In this document: positions 9,742-19,630 of the stretch, one piece after another
How positions within the stretch are numbered: the first letter of the stretch is position 1
How the letters are laid out: the number at the start of each line of letters is the position of its first letter
Assembly (NCBI GenBank): GCA_965224745.1
Contig: CBDCZY010000010.1
Span: 62,001 to 126,000 of the forward strand
DNA: 64,000 nt
Reading direction: 5' to 3'
From: CBDCZY01 sp965224745
GTDB lineage: Bacteria; Pseudomonadota; Gammaproteobacteria; Methylococcales; Methylomonadaceae
Program-made: the position numbers and the translations under genes
Notes under the pieces: model-generated
Database searches by the model: none
The model's input: the letters and a program-made list of their open reading frames with translations, nothing else
Told to the model about the DNA's origin: nothing

Positions 9742-10208
9742 ACGGGGTTTAAATCAAATAAGTGACAATTAAAGGCACAGCGGTTTCGCTCCCTTTTTCA
9801 AAATTGATAACCTGATCAGCCTCGCCCAGCACCAGGTTATCAGTTAAGTAAAAGGTGCCTTTGCCTGGATCTAACAAGCCGACGGAATCCGTGCCGTCAC
9901 CATTCCAATCCCCGGTTATTGGTACTAGTTTTTCGTTGATGGGGCCGAAATGAAAGCACAAATCCGCAGAGCTGGTTGCTTCGTTTTTATTATGTAACAA
10001 AAATACCCCGGTTTGGTGGTCATAGAGTCCAATCGTATCAACCCCATCACCGTTCCAATCTCCAATTAAAGGCAGAAAGTTTGCGTTGGCGGGGCCAAAG
10101 GCAAAGTGTTGATCAGATTGTGGTTTTGATTTGTTGTCATGCGACAAATAAAAGCTGCCAGAAAAAGGGTCGTAAAGGCCGACGCTGTCAAATCCTTTGC
10201 CTGTCCAA
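9362..10208. repeat. Segmental duplication, copy B
   Basis: Direct repeat of 6867-7718. Here the FG-GAP-like gene is whole and the acetyltransferase is cut at the left boundary (9362). Copy A shows the reverse. The two copies together reconstruct one ancestral order: FG-GAP gene, acetyltransferase, giant glycosyltransferase. Confidence 0.92.
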
Positions 10209-10813
10209 TCGCCAATAACTGGCGTCATATTGCTGTTTTTGGGGCCGAATTCAAACACATTGGCGAGTTCCGTGTCAGCGCTATCATTTTGCAGATATAA
10301 ATGGCCTTGTTTTGGGCTGTATAAGCCAATGGTTTCAGCCTTGTCAAGGTTCCAGGTGCCGACAATCGGAATGAGTGAAGGATCGTCTTGATCAAAAAAA
10401 TGCAGCTGGGTGGCTTGGTTATCAGACGTTTTTAGTAAAAATGTATATTGTTCAGGATAATATAATCCAAGTCCGAAGGATTTAGTGTTGCTCCAGTTGC
10501 CGGAGATTGGATACGCTTTTTGCGCCTCTTGGCCTTGAAAAAAAATCTGTTGTTCTTGCCCATTCGCTAGCTTGACCACAATTTTTTGGCTGTCAGGATA
10601 ATATAATGCGACCGTTGAAATTCTTTTTTTAACCACAAACACCCTTTTTTTAGGGTCGAACACCAGCTCTTCGTTGAGCGCTTGTCCTGCAGATGCTTGA
10701 TTGGAGGGTAGTGTACTACTTTCGGTGGCGAACAAGTTATCATTGTCATCCTGTTGTTCGGTATCGATCAGCACGTTTTTTAATCGACTTGTCAGTTTAT
10801 TGACCCAGTTCAT
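9749..10813 (-). CDS. FG-GAP/VCBS-like repeat protein
   Basis: 354 residues without a signal peptide. After about 80 low-complexity residues there are roughly six repeats of about 47 residues with the pattern P-(I/V)-x-G-(D/N)-W-(N/T)-x-D/K-G-x-D-(S/T)-(V/I)-G-L-Y-D followed by a GxFYL strand and a FGP turn. This resembles beta-propeller blades with D-x-D-x-D-G calcium-type loops (DWNGDGVD, DWNGDGTD). The start overlaps the end of the giant glycosyltransferase gene by 17 bases, which implies translational coupling. It may be an exported surface protein or a scaffold for the glycosylation machinery. The function is not known. Confidence 0.75.
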   Translation of the reverse strand: MNWVNKLTSRLKNVLIDTEQQDDNDNLFATESSTLPSNQASAGQALNEELVFDPKKRVFVVKKRISTVALYYPDSQKIVVKLANGQEQQIFFQGQEAQKAYPISGNWSNTKSFGLGLYYPEQYTFLLKTSDNQATQLHFFDQDDPSLIPIVGTWNLDKAETIGLYSPKQGHLYLQNDSADTELANVFEFGPKNSNMTPVIGDWTGKGFDSVGLYDPFSGSFYLSHDNKSKPQSDQHFAFGPANANFLPLIGDWNGDGVDTIGLYDHQTGVFLLHNKNEATSSADLCFHFGPINEKLVPITGDWNGDGTDSVGLLDPGKGTFYLTDNLVLGEADQVINFEKGSETAVPLIVTYLI

Positions 10814-13800
10814 TTTTTTGTAAGTGATAGTAATTAAGCAGTAAATCTTTATAAACTGTTCCAGGGTAAGCAGCTGACTTGCGTTGCAAGTTTGCAGCTT
10901 TTAGCAAATGGCTATTGATTTGACCTGGACTTTGGGTATACGGGATGATTTTGCCGTAGCCCGTTTCTTTTATCCTGTCAGCAATAGCGCCCATATCGAA
11001 GGCTACCGGAAACAAATTGTTTTGCCAGGCTTCAGTTAATGTGTAACAAAAAGTTTCTGGCCAAACGCTAAGGAATGCAGCGAGTGTACAAGGGTGTTTG
11101 GCCAGGACGGCATCTATTTTATCGGCTTGATATGCCCCGGTGATGACGACATTGTCCAGCGTTTGCAGCGCTTTATCGTTGCAAGTGTAACCTATGACAA
11201 CAAATGACAATGGCAAACCTTCCTTTAAGGCATTTTTGGCGCAGTTCAAAAGAATATCAAACCCTTTATGTTGACCGATAGCACCGATAACAGCGACTTT
11301 TATGTCTGTTTCAGAAACTTTGGTTTTTGCTTTTATAGTAAAAGGTAGTTCCGGGTGAGGCTGTACTTTCAGGTTCGGCAAGTCAAAATGCTGTTGGTAG
11401 ATGCTAGCGGTATTTTGGGAGGGTATAAAAATATTATCTGCTCGCTCTAGTATGGCTTTATATTCGGCGCGCCAGCTTTGAATAGAGCCGCCAAAGTCCT
11501 CAAATTTTGCTTCCAAGCTTATGCCGGGGTCAAAGCCGTTCAGTTTAATACAGCGGTTGCACTTATTGGCATCAAACTGTGATTCTCCGCAATAACCACC
11601 CGTTTCGTCGATCAAGTTAATGCGCGGACACATAGGGGTGAAATCATGTGCCGTAAAATCATAAGGAACATCAAGTTGTTGAGGTAACTGCCAGACTGTT
11701 TTAGGAAAACCAATGGTTTGATGGTAATGAATGCGCCATACGTTGAGTTCCCTTAAATCATTTACAAGCTGTTTTTGATCCAGCGGTAAGCGGTAATTCA
11801 GCGATCCTTTTAGTAGCGGCGAGGCTATTTTCCAAACGTTCTCACGAATAGTCAATTCCAATACTGCACAATGTTCTTGCTGTAGCTGGTGGACTAGATG
11901 ATCGCAGTGGTGTTTTACACCTCCACCGAAATTATGCAATACAAATAATAAATACTGAGCAGCATTTTTTTGCAGTAGTTGCTTGATCACGGCATTGCGC
12001 ATTGGAGCGATAGGGTCTTGTTGAATAAAGCGCTGTACCGTAACGGGATAATCCGGGTAACGTTGGTTTAAGGCTGATAAATTGGCAGTGAGTAATTTTT
12101 CTTTGTTAGCAGCGAAAGAAACAGCGCCAGTGTGTTGCACGAAGACATTACCCGCTAATAAATGCCGCCAGCCCAGTGCTGATGCCCGTAAACAAAAATC
12201 ATTTTCTTCGCCGTAACCTTTTTGCCAGGTGACCTCATCAAAATAGCCAAGATCGTTAAGAACTGCTCGCTTGATCAACATGCAAAAGCCTATAGCCGTT
12301 GGCAGGTCGACCGTTTGAGATTTGTTGTGCTGGGCAAATAACTGGTCTATTTCCTCAATTGAGATGTTTTTTGGCAGTGGGTTATCCTGGTTAAATTCTG
12401 GAAAACTGCAAATAGTCGCATTGTTGGAAAACGGTGTAACGGTGCCGACATTGTTGTTAGTGTCGGCAGCGGCAACTAAACGATCCAGCCAATAATCACA
12501 AACTCGGGTATCAGCATTCAATAGCACTACGTTGCGGTCAGGATTTAATCGCATTCCACGATTTACCGTTTTGACAAACCCTAAATTTTGCTCGTTTTGT
12601 AGTAAAGTAAACCCTTTTTCTTTGGCCAGAGCCTGCAGCTTATAGGTGAGTCGTCCATCTGGAGACTGGTCATTGATGACGATGATTTCGCATCTAGTTT
12701 CATTCTTCGCAGATAGTACGCTTGAGATACAGGCAATCGTTTCTTCATATCCTTGGTAAACTGGAATGATTATGTCGACTATATCGGACTGTCCTTGCTG
12801 TGCGGTTTTAACTGATTCTTGGAGTGAAAAATTGAGTGTTTTAGGGATGCTTTTGGATCGTCTTAATTGTTGAATGGCTTTGGCCAAGATCTGAGTTCTG
12901 ACCCATGTCGTGGCATCGGTATGAACGTCTAAGTTAGATGAGAGTTGTTTGGTGTTTTTACCTTGTGATTTAGGGTCGATAGATAACAGGTATTCTGAAG
13001 CGCTCATCAGCGTTCTCAGAATGATATCTTTTGGCGTTAAGATGGTTTTGTGTTGAACAATCTGGCAAGTGGTTCCTGCTATGAAAATTTCTACAGAGCA
13101 AACGCCGTCATCAAGCCAGTCGAGAGGTAAATCCTCGCAGAACCCTACCTTATCATTCGGTAATTTTTTCTTTTGCTGAACTTCCGGGCGGCTCAGTCCG
13201 GCAACTGTTTGTAAACGATGCTGCTGATTGATAATAATCTCTAATTCAACGGGCAGTTCTGGAAAGGGTTGGTCTATAATCCAGCCGCGAATCTGATTAA
13301 AATCGATTTTATCAATAAAACCTTGATAAGTATGCTGTATCGTTTGGCTGGAGGTAAAAGCAATCCGCTGTTGTTGGTCGATAACTTGTACGACCACCCG
13401 GTGTTCTTTGTTGTCGAAAATGTTACGGGGCAGGTCATACTCAAAGTTATATTTTACGGGTTTATCCAGCTTTTGTTGAAAGCAAACTGTTTGGTTTACA
13501 ACAATTTGAAGATTATGAGCAGTGGGTTGTTTAGTACGTTGTTGGATCCAGCCGGATAGTTGCCAGCCGTGAGTGATTTTATACTCACCATCAAACTGGC
13601 CAGGGCCAAGTTTGATGGGGCTGCCGTTTAACGATTGATGGGTGCCCGCAAAAAAAATATCGATTGTATGTTCACCCGATTTAAGTAACGACGGGTCGAT
13701 GACATAACAAAATCCGTAGGGGCCGACTTTGTAGTTTAATGGAGTCTGGTCTGACGCTAAGTTAGCTTCCACGGTTCTGCTTTTCTGTCGATCAATATAG

Positions 13801-14723
13801 ATGTCGACCTGAGTGGGTGTTGTTAACTTTTTTTTATCAACCGCCCAACCCCAGATTTTATCGTTGTCAACTTTTTCAATGGCACCTTGTAAATCACCAG
13901 CTAATTGAACTGGTTTCGATTGTTCTTTCTTTTTTATTTGGCCTGTACCGGCTTGAATAAACGACGTTAAAGCGCTGGAGTTAAATCCTTCTTGCTGCAA
14001 GTCAGCGGGTAGTTTTTGGATTGTAGTTTGCTTAACGTGGTCTAGCAAAAAAGGAATAACCCCTATCTTTTTAATCGAAAGAAAAAAATAACGAGGTTTA
14101 ATGAGTGGCTCTGCTTCTCTGCATGGAAAATAAAAATGAATATGGTTTTGTTCGAACAATACCGGAATGTTGTGTTTGAAAAGGATTGTGTCGTCTGTAA
14201 CTTCATACAAGGCGACATGGGCCAAAGCCTTGTTTAATGAAGATATGCCTTTTAATTGAACCCATAACTGCCTCTGATCAAGGCTGAACGAAGCCAATTG
14301 AGGTTGGCAAAATTGGTAAGCAACGTTATAAAAAATCTTTGGGTCTATGGGGCCGAAATTTTGATTCAGCTTACTAAAAATGAGGTCAAAAAACTTGGCT
14401 TGAGCTCGTTCATCAAACGATGTTATGTCCTCAGTAGATAGAGGTTTCAAAGGCTTTGAATTCTGCAATAACAGGGCGGAGCCATTGGCGCTATCTTCAA
14501 TGCGGAATCCATATTGTTTATTGGTGAAAGCAATGGAGCGACAATCACTCATAATAAGCCATTCTTTTCTACTGGAAAGAGACACAGCAATAAAGGGCTT
14601 CGGAAGCTCAATGTCGTCCAGCCAAATTTTAATTTTGGCGGGTAAAACCTCGTTTAATTGGAAAGAGACCACAACAAAATGTTCCAGTTGGGCTAGTAGT
14701 AGTTTTTTCGAAGGTTGATCCAT
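10797..14723 (-). CDS. Giant multidomain glycosyltransferase (GT2 plus GT4-like)
   Basis: 1308 residues. The N-terminal 600 carry non-catalytic domains, including three copies of the G-x-I/V-(D/E)...GWA/I module (IWGWAVDKKK, LSGWIQQR, IRGWIIDQP). A GT2 domain spans about 650-890 (DIIIPVYQGYEE, VINDQSPDG, LLNADTRVCDYW, GYGEENDFCLRA). A GT4-like domain at about 930-1290 has AHDFTPMCPR, a cysteine-rich NKCNRCIKLNGF segment and WPETFCYTLTEAWQ near the C-terminus. Same overall design as the gene at 2130-6395. It sits just downstream of the type I secretion genes and may glycosylate their RTX substrates or build a surface polysaccharide (inference). Confidence 0.88.
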   Translation of the reverse strand: MDQPSKKLLLAQLEHFVVVSFQLNEVLPAKIKIWLDDIELPKPFIAVSLSSRKEWLIMSDCRSIAFTNKQYGFRIEDSANGSALLLQNSKPLKPLSTEDITSFDERAQAKFFDLIFSKLNQNFGPIDPKIFYNVAYQFCQPQLASFSLDQRQLWVQLKGISSLNKALAHVALYEVTDDTILFKHNIPVLFEQNHIHFYFPCREAEPLIKPRYFFLSIKKIGVIPFLLDHVKQTTIQKLPADLQQEGFNSSALTSFIQAGTGQIKKKEQSKPVQLAGDLQGAIEKVDNDKIWGWAVDKKKLTTPTQVDIYIDRQKSRTVEANLASDQTPLNYKVGPYGFCYVIDPSLLKSGEHTIDIFFAGTHQSLNGSPIKLGPGQFDGEYKITHGWQLSGWIQQRTKQPTAHNLQIVVNQTVCFQQKLDKPVKYNFEYDLPRNIFDNKEHRVVVQVIDQQQRIAFTSSQTIQHTYQGFIDKIDFNQIRGWIIDQPFPELPVELEIIINQQHRLQTVAGLSRPEVQQKKKLPNDKVGFCEDLPLDWLDDGVCSVEIFIAGTTCQIVQHKTILTPKDIILRTLMSASEYLLSIDPKSQGKNTKQLSSNLDVHTDATTWVRTQILAKAIQQLRRSKSIPKTLNFSLQESVKTAQQGQSDIVDIIIPVYQGYEETIACISSVLSAKNETRCEIIVINDQSPDGRLTYKLQALAKEKGFTLLQNEQNLGFVKTVNRGMRLNPDRNVVLLNADTRVCDYWLDRLVAAADTNNNVGTVTPFSNNATICSFPEFNQDNPLPKNISIEEIDQLFAQHNKSQTVDLPTAIGFCMLIKRAVLNDLGYFDEVTWQKGYGEENDFCLRASALGWRHLLAGNVFVQHTGAVSFAANKEKLLTANLSALNQRYPDYPVTVQRFIQQDPIAPMRNAVIKQLLQKNAAQYLLFVLHNFGGGVKHHCDHLVHQLQQEHCAVLELTIRENVWKIASPLLKGSLNYRLPLDQKQLVNDLRELNVWRIHYHQTIGFPKTVWQLPQQLDVPYDFTAHDFTPMCPRINLIDETGGYCGESQFDANKCNRCIKLNGFDPGISLEAKFEDFGGSIQSWRAEYKAILERADNIFIPSQNTASIYQQHFDLPNLKVQPHPELPFTIKAKTKVSETDIKVAVIGAIGQHKGFDILLNCAKNALKEGLPLSFVVIGYTCNDKALQTLDNVVITGAYQADKIDAVLAKHPCTLAAFLSVWPETFCYTLTEAWQNNLFPVAFDMGAIADRIKETGYGKIIPYTQSPGQINSHLLKAANLQRKSAAYPGTVYKDLLLNYYHLQKNELGQ

Positions 14724-14756
14724 ACTTATTTTGCTTAAAAAGATTTAAATGTTATG

Positions 14757-16243
14757 TCAGTTCTCGCGAAACGTTCTTCTCATGTTATCGACTATCGGTT
14801 CCAGAATAAAGTCGATGAAGGTGCGTTCCCGGGTTTGCACGAAGGCAGTTATCGGCATACCCGGGAACAGCTCAATATTTTCTTCGAGCTGATTTAGAGA
14901 TTGTTTATTAACTTCTATGTGGCTCAAATAATAAAAATTACCTGGTTCGACAGTATCTTCGATGACATCTCCCGACAAGTAAATTAATTTTCCGTCGAGG
15001 AGCGGGGTGGTTCGACGATTATAAGCCAGTAATTGGATGTTTGTTTGTTGTCCAATATGCACATTGTCGATATCACTGGTCTTTATTTTTACTTCTACGA
15101 TCAAGTTATTCGAGGTTGGCACAATTTCCATGAGTGTTTCGCTTGGTGTAATAACGCCGCCCAGGGTCGAGATTTTAAGGTTGATAACCTGACCAGCTAA
15201 TGGCGCAGCAATGATAGTTCGATCCTGTGCGTTTTTGGCCGGTCTTAATAACTCCTGGAATTCAGCCAGTTCCTTGGCGGTTTCTTTCAATTGATCATCC
15301 GCTTCCTGGCGATAAGTATTCTCTAAAGTGATAATGCGCAATTGCAATTCGGTAATTTTGCCTTTGGCCACAGAAACTTCCGCTTGTGCAGCACCCAGAC
15401 GCTCTTTTTTTTCAGCTGAAAGTGATTCCATTTCCCAAACATCGTTTTTACCGGTGTAGCCTTTTTTAACAAGCTCTGTACGGGCGTCTAATTGTTTTTG
15501 GATATAACTGATATTAGTTTTGATCGCTTTAATTTCATTCTTCAAACCTTCTATTTGTTCCTCGGTCTGATCGATTTCATAATGCAATAAATGGACTTGG
15601 TCTTCCAGGTTTTTTTGTTTTGATAAAAAAAGTTCGATTTCGCTGGTAATCAATTGTTTGGTTTTGTAATCGCTATCGTTCAATAGTTCTTGTGGAAAAA
15701 CGATTTCTGACAGTTGATTTCGCTGGGCTTTTAAGCGGGCTTCTTTCGCTTTGCTGGCATTTATTTTGTTCAGTAATATATTCATGGCCGAACTGGTGCC
15801 GGTGTCTTCTATGATCAATAAAGGTTGGTTCTTGTTCACATAGCTGCCTTCTTTTATCAGGATATCTTTGACGATGCCTCCTTCAAGATGTTGTATTTTT
15901 TTACGATTAGTATCTATTTTGATGATGCCATCGGCGATAATGGATCCAGAAATGGAGCCCAAAAAGCCCAAACAAAAAGGCCAATGACTAAGAACACACC
16001 ATAGTAAAGTCCTTGCCTGACTATTTTTGTAGCATCGCCGTTTTGATCGACATCGATGGTCGGTGAAAAAATGGCTAAGGCGGCTTTTCGTCCTGCATAG
16101 AGTTGGGTGCCGGAAAATCTTTCCAGATGAGCGGTTTTTTCAGATAAGGGTTGTTTATTGGAAATAAATCTTTGCAGGTCATGGAAAACCTTGGATAACG
16201 GAACAAAAATTAGTCGCTGCAAGAAATCAAAGAGACTTTTCAT
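14757..16243 (-). pseudogene. Type I secretion membrane-fusion protein (HlyD/PrsE family), one-base frameshift
   Basis: Periplasmic adaptor expected to join the inner-membrane ABC exporter to a TolC-type pore. Two overlapping frames make one protein. The first (start ATG at 16243, MKSLFDFLQR) covers the N-terminal 100 residues with the transmembrane helix GVFLVIGLFVWAFWAP. The second begins mid-protein and continues with SGSIIADGIIKIDTNRKKIQHLEGGIV, the lipoyl/HlyD signature, coiled coil and a C-terminal beta-barrel domain. Frames switch near 15953, where one base seems to be missing in the proline codon after WA. This is either a real inactivating mutation or a sequencing error. It starts 8 bases after the exporter gene. 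Confidence 0.85.
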
Positions 16244-16250
16244 GTTTGAG

Positions 16251-17900
16251 TTAACCCATTTTGATTTGAGCAAGGACTTCTTGCCGCGAAGCAAATTTGA
16301 CGCATTTACCTTCGTGTAACGCCAGCATTTTATCGGCTATTTCGGCCAAATTAGGTTTATGCGTAATCACCACAACAGTCACTTTTTGCTGCTTTAATTC
16401 CTCAAGCATTTCAACCAACTCCAGTTCTGCTTGCCCGTCTAAATTCGAATTGGGCTCATCCAAAACAATAAACTTTGGATTGCCATACACAGCTCTGGCT
16501 ATACCGATACGTTGTCGCTGACCGCCTGATAATTTACTTCCTCTTTCGCCAATATCAGTATCGTAGCCTTGTGGTAACTGTAATATCATGTCATGGATGC
16601 GAGCCTTTTTTGCAGCTGCGATGATCTTTGCTTCATTGCTCTGAACGTTATCCAAGCGTGCGATATTTTCAGCAATGCTGCCGGAAAAGAGTTGAATATC
16701 TTGTGGTAAGTAACCTATGTACGGTCCTAAACCATTTTTCGACCAACTGCTAACATCGGCACCATCCAGTCTGACAAAGCCGTCTTTGGGTTTGTAAAAA
16801 CCTACCAGCATTTTGGCTAGCGTAGTTTTACCTGATGCGCTAGAACCAATAATGCATAGGCAATCGCCAGCTTTAAGTTTAAAGCTGATGCCGTTGAGAA
16901 TATTGCGATCCTGGTTTAAATAAAAAAAGACTTTTTCGACTGAAACTTGCCCTGTCGGAGCAGGTAAATTCATGAAAATATTTTTTTCGTTGCGACTATT
17001 CAATAGTCTATCCAGTCGGTTATACGCGCCTTTAGCATCCACAAAAGATTTACCTGCAGCAATCACAGAACTGATAGGCTCTATTGCTTTGCTGAGAATA
17101 ATGTTCGAAGCGATCATGATGCCAGGCGACATGTTGTCAGAAATCACGTAATAGGCCGCTGTGCCTAACGCTAGTATCTTAATGTTGAAATGTACCAGTC
17201 TGGTGATCGCTTGGATAGTAGCCAGCTTGTTTTCGACGAGGTTTTTGCGATTTAGATATTCTTCGTTTCTTACCCACCAACGTTTGGAAATAGTTTCCTG
17301 CATTCCCAGCGATGAAATAATCTCCTGATTTCGATAAGCGAGTTCCAGAAAATCTTTTGACGCCCGCGAGTAGGCGCCTACTTGTAATTGAGTGTTTTTG
17401 GTTACCTTAGTTTCCCAAATAGCTAACAACAAAAGTATGACGATGGCAGCTAAAGCAAACATTGCTAAGGTGATATGAAAATAAAACAGGATAGCAACAT
17501 AAACAGGGATCCACGGAATATCAAAAACAGCTTTGACACCTCGGGTTGTAATGAAGTTTTGTAATATATCAACATCGTCAATCCCGTGTTTTGTTTGTCC
17601 TTCTTGCTGTTTTAAATCGAGAATGGCTGCAAGAGTGGGCCGGCCTAACAAATGGTGCAATGTGATGCTAAACCGATTTAATAATTTTGTACGAACGGTC
17701 TCTAACAGGGATGAGATTGTTAAGGCAAATATCGCCAGTAATGTCAACATGACCAGGGTTTCAACACTACGACTGCTTAATACGCGGTCAAGCGCATTCA
17801 GTAAATAAAGCGGTGGTGTCAACAATAAGATGTTGATAACGAAACTAAAAATACCTGTGTAGATGACAAACAGTCGGCATTTCTGAAGAATGTCGCGCAT
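16251..17900 (-). CDS. Type I secretion ABC transporter (PrtD/HasD family)
   Basis: About 549 residues from MRDILQKCRLF. An upstream in-frame extension to 18014 would run into the preceding glycosyltransferase gene and is unlikely. It has six predicted membrane segments in the first 290 residues, then the nucleotide-binding domain with Walker A GSSASGKTT, signature LSGGQRQR, Walker B FIVLDEPNSNLD and a switch histidine in VVVITHK. There is no C39 peptidase domain, which fits export of RTX proteins with uncleaved C-terminal signals. The two RTX genes upstream on the same strand are the obvious substrates. Confidence 0.93.
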   Translation of the reverse strand: MRDILQKCRLFVIYTGIFSFVINILLLTPPLYLLNALDRVLSSRSVETLVMLTLLAIFALTISSLLETVRTKLLNRFSITLHHLLGRPTLAAILDLKQQEGQTKHGIDDVDILQNFITTRGVKAVFDIPWIPVYVAILFYFHITLAMFALAAIVILLLLAIWETKVTKNTQLQVGAYSRASKDFLELAYRNQEIISSLGMQETISKRWWVRNEEYLNRKNLVENKLATIQAITRLVHFNIKILALGTAAYYVISDNMSPGIMIASNIILSKAIEPISSVIAAGKSFVDAKGAYNRLDRLLNSRNEKNIFMNLPAPTGQVSVEKVFFYLNQDRNILNGISFKLKAGDCLCIIGSSASGKTTLAKMLVGFYKPKDGFVRLDGADVSSWSKNGLGPYIGYLPQDIQLFSGSIAENIARLDNVQSNEAKIIAAAKKARIHDMILQLPQGYDTDIGERGSKLSGGQRQRIGIARAVYGNPKFIVLDEPNSNLDGQAELELVEMLEELKQQKVTVVVITHKPNLAEIADKMLALHEGKCVKFASRQEVLAQIKMG

Positions 17901-17910
17901 AGAGTTAGAG

Positions 17911-19143
17911 TTAATGAGTCTTTGGTAACAGTTGTTCGTATAAAAATCGATATTGTTCCAGTGCATCCTTAAGCTGGTAGTTAAGATACACAGTTTTACG
18001 GGCATTTTCACCAAGTTGTTGCATACGACCTGGATGTTCCAGGATTTTATCCACTTGGTCGGCTATTGCTTGGTGATCAAAAAAATCAACCAACAAGCCA
18101 TTGTGCTGATGTTGCAATACTTCTTTAACAGGTGCTGTAGCGGAAGCAATAACAACGCAGCCGCTGGCGAACGCTTCCATGAAAGACCATGAAAGTACGA
18201 AAGGGTATGTTAAATAAACATGAGCAGACGATAGTTGCAGTAGTTGCAAGTGTAAATGGTAAGGTACCACACCTAAAAAATGCACCCGGCTTTGATCGAT
18301 GTTAACGTTTTGTAAGGCTTGAGTTCTATAGCACTGGCCGTCTGGCAGCTTTTTGCTATAACTGACCTTATCGCCGCCCGTAATAATAATGTGACAATTT
18401 GGACGACGCTGACAAATTTCTGCAACCGCCCGCATAAACACTGGAAAACCTCGGTATGGTTCCAGGTTTCGTGCAGTGTATGTAACAACCTCATCTTGTT
18501 TGGTTAGGGTGACGCCATTGGGCAAAGGGAACGTTATGTCTGAATTCGGTTTGATCTTATCCGTATCAATACCCTCATGAATCACACGAATTTTGGGGTG
18601 AAATTCTGTTGGGAAAAGACTTTTTTGCCAAATCGTGGGGGTAATACAAATATCGGAACTCACCATACCGAGCAATACTTGAGCATTTAGAGTGCGGACC
18701 ATTAACTTAGAATCTTTAGACATGCGGTAAGATGGATCAAAGCCAACATCTGCTCCTTTAGTATGGTAATAATACTCGCTGTAGCCAATTAGAGGGGTTT
18801 GCGGGAAGATGTCTTTGAAAAATATCGCTTCTCCCCAGCCTAGGTGCGCGAAGGCAAAATCAAAGGTAATGCCGTCTTGTTTAAATTGGCGCAATATTAG
18901 TGAGACCTCTTGACCTCGTTTGACACATTTTTCAAAATCCTTGGCATAAGGATGAATGTTGCTAGTGTTATGCTCCTTAGATGAATAGCTTGAAAGTTTT
19001 ATATTAGAAAATTTTTCATCCTTTGTAATGGAGGAATTATCTTGGCAAATCCCGTAGATTTGATTTTTTTTAATGTTCGCCAGAGACAGCATTAAATACT
19101 TGAATTGAGCGGGAAGTCTTCTGTGGATAAACAAAACTTTCAT
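17911..19143 (-). CDS. GT4-family glycosyltransferase
   Basis: 410 residues with a GT-B fold. MKVLFIHRRLPAQFKYL forms the N-terminal Rossmann strand. The C-terminal half has the family motif VVTYTARNLEPYRGFPVFMRA near residue 220 and YLTYPFVLSWSFMEAFASGCVVIAS near 320, with the catalytic E in the E-x7-E region. It lies 11 bases upstream of the exporter gene, so it is likely in the same transcript. It is probably cytoplasmic and acts on a glycan or exoprotein made by this locus. Confidence 0.9.
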   Translation of the reverse strand: MKVLFIHRRLPAQFKYLMLSLANIKKNQIYGICQDNSSITKDEKFSNIKLSSYSSKEHNTSNIHPYAKDFEKCVKRGQEVSLILRQFKQDGITFDFAFAHLGWGEAIFFKDIFPQTPLIGYSEYYYHTKGADVGFDPSYRMSKDSKLMVRTLNAQVLLGMVSSDICITPTIWQKSLFPTEFHPKIRVIHEGIDTDKIKPNSDITFPLPNGVTLTKQDEVVTYTARNLEPYRGFPVFMRAVAEICQRRPNCHIIITGGDKVSYSKKLPDGQCYRTQALQNVNIDQSRVHFLGVVPYHLHLQLLQLSSAHVYLTYPFVLSWSFMEAFASGCVVIASATAPVKEVLQHQHNGLLVDFFDHQAIADQVDKILEHPGRMQQLGENARKTVYLNYQLKDALEQYRFLYEQLLPKTH

Positions 19144-19395
19144 GCAAAAGCTTAGCTATTCAAGGGTCTTGGTGATTGAAAATGAAACTGCGTAAGCTGG
19201 GGTTTGTTGATTCCATTAATGATCAATGCAACAGTCTGCCTGAGCAAAATACTCACCAAAGCTATTCATAATCATTCCATGTTAAAACACTGCTGTAATA
19301 GTTTTGGTTTTTTGCTTTGGCAATAGCCAAAAAAATAATTTGAAATCCCTTTCAAATATATTACGTCTTGTATGTCAGTATGCCTGGAACAATAC

Positions 19396-19557
19396 TTAGG
19401 AACGTGCACGAAATAACTTCGACAATTAACTTGTTTTTTTGTCCGTCTTCGGTGTTGTGGCAACAGTTGCGTAGCCTGCTATGCGCCTGTTGCCACGCCT
19501 CGAAGACAAACAAAAACCCCGCGCTAATTGCCGAACTTATTCCGTGCGCGCTCCTTA
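19396..19557. repeat. Hairpin repeat family, A-type arms, full copy
   Basis: About 162 bp imperfect palindrome, TTAGGAACGTGCACGAAATA at one end and the inverted form (TTCCGTGCGCGCTCCTTAA) at the other. The centre folds as a long hairpin around GTAGCCTGCTATGCG. Near-identical copies occur at 23715 and 27542. B-type copies with other outer arms occur at 45202, 45998 and 46387. It stands in the 487-bp gap between the GT4 gene and the RTX gene; I see nothing else in that gap. Confidence 0.9.
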
Positions 19558-19630
19558 AAGTGCTTTGCAGCATAAATTAATTGTTATATTTTTTTCTTAT
19601 TACGAGGTAGTAGACTCGTTGAATGATGAT

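Noticed and set aside
19396..19557. Hairpin repeat considered as an integron attC site
   Set aside because: Length and palindrome are in range, but the conserved RYYYAAC and GTTRRRY end boxes and an adjacent cassette array are missing; copies lie beside housekeeping genes.
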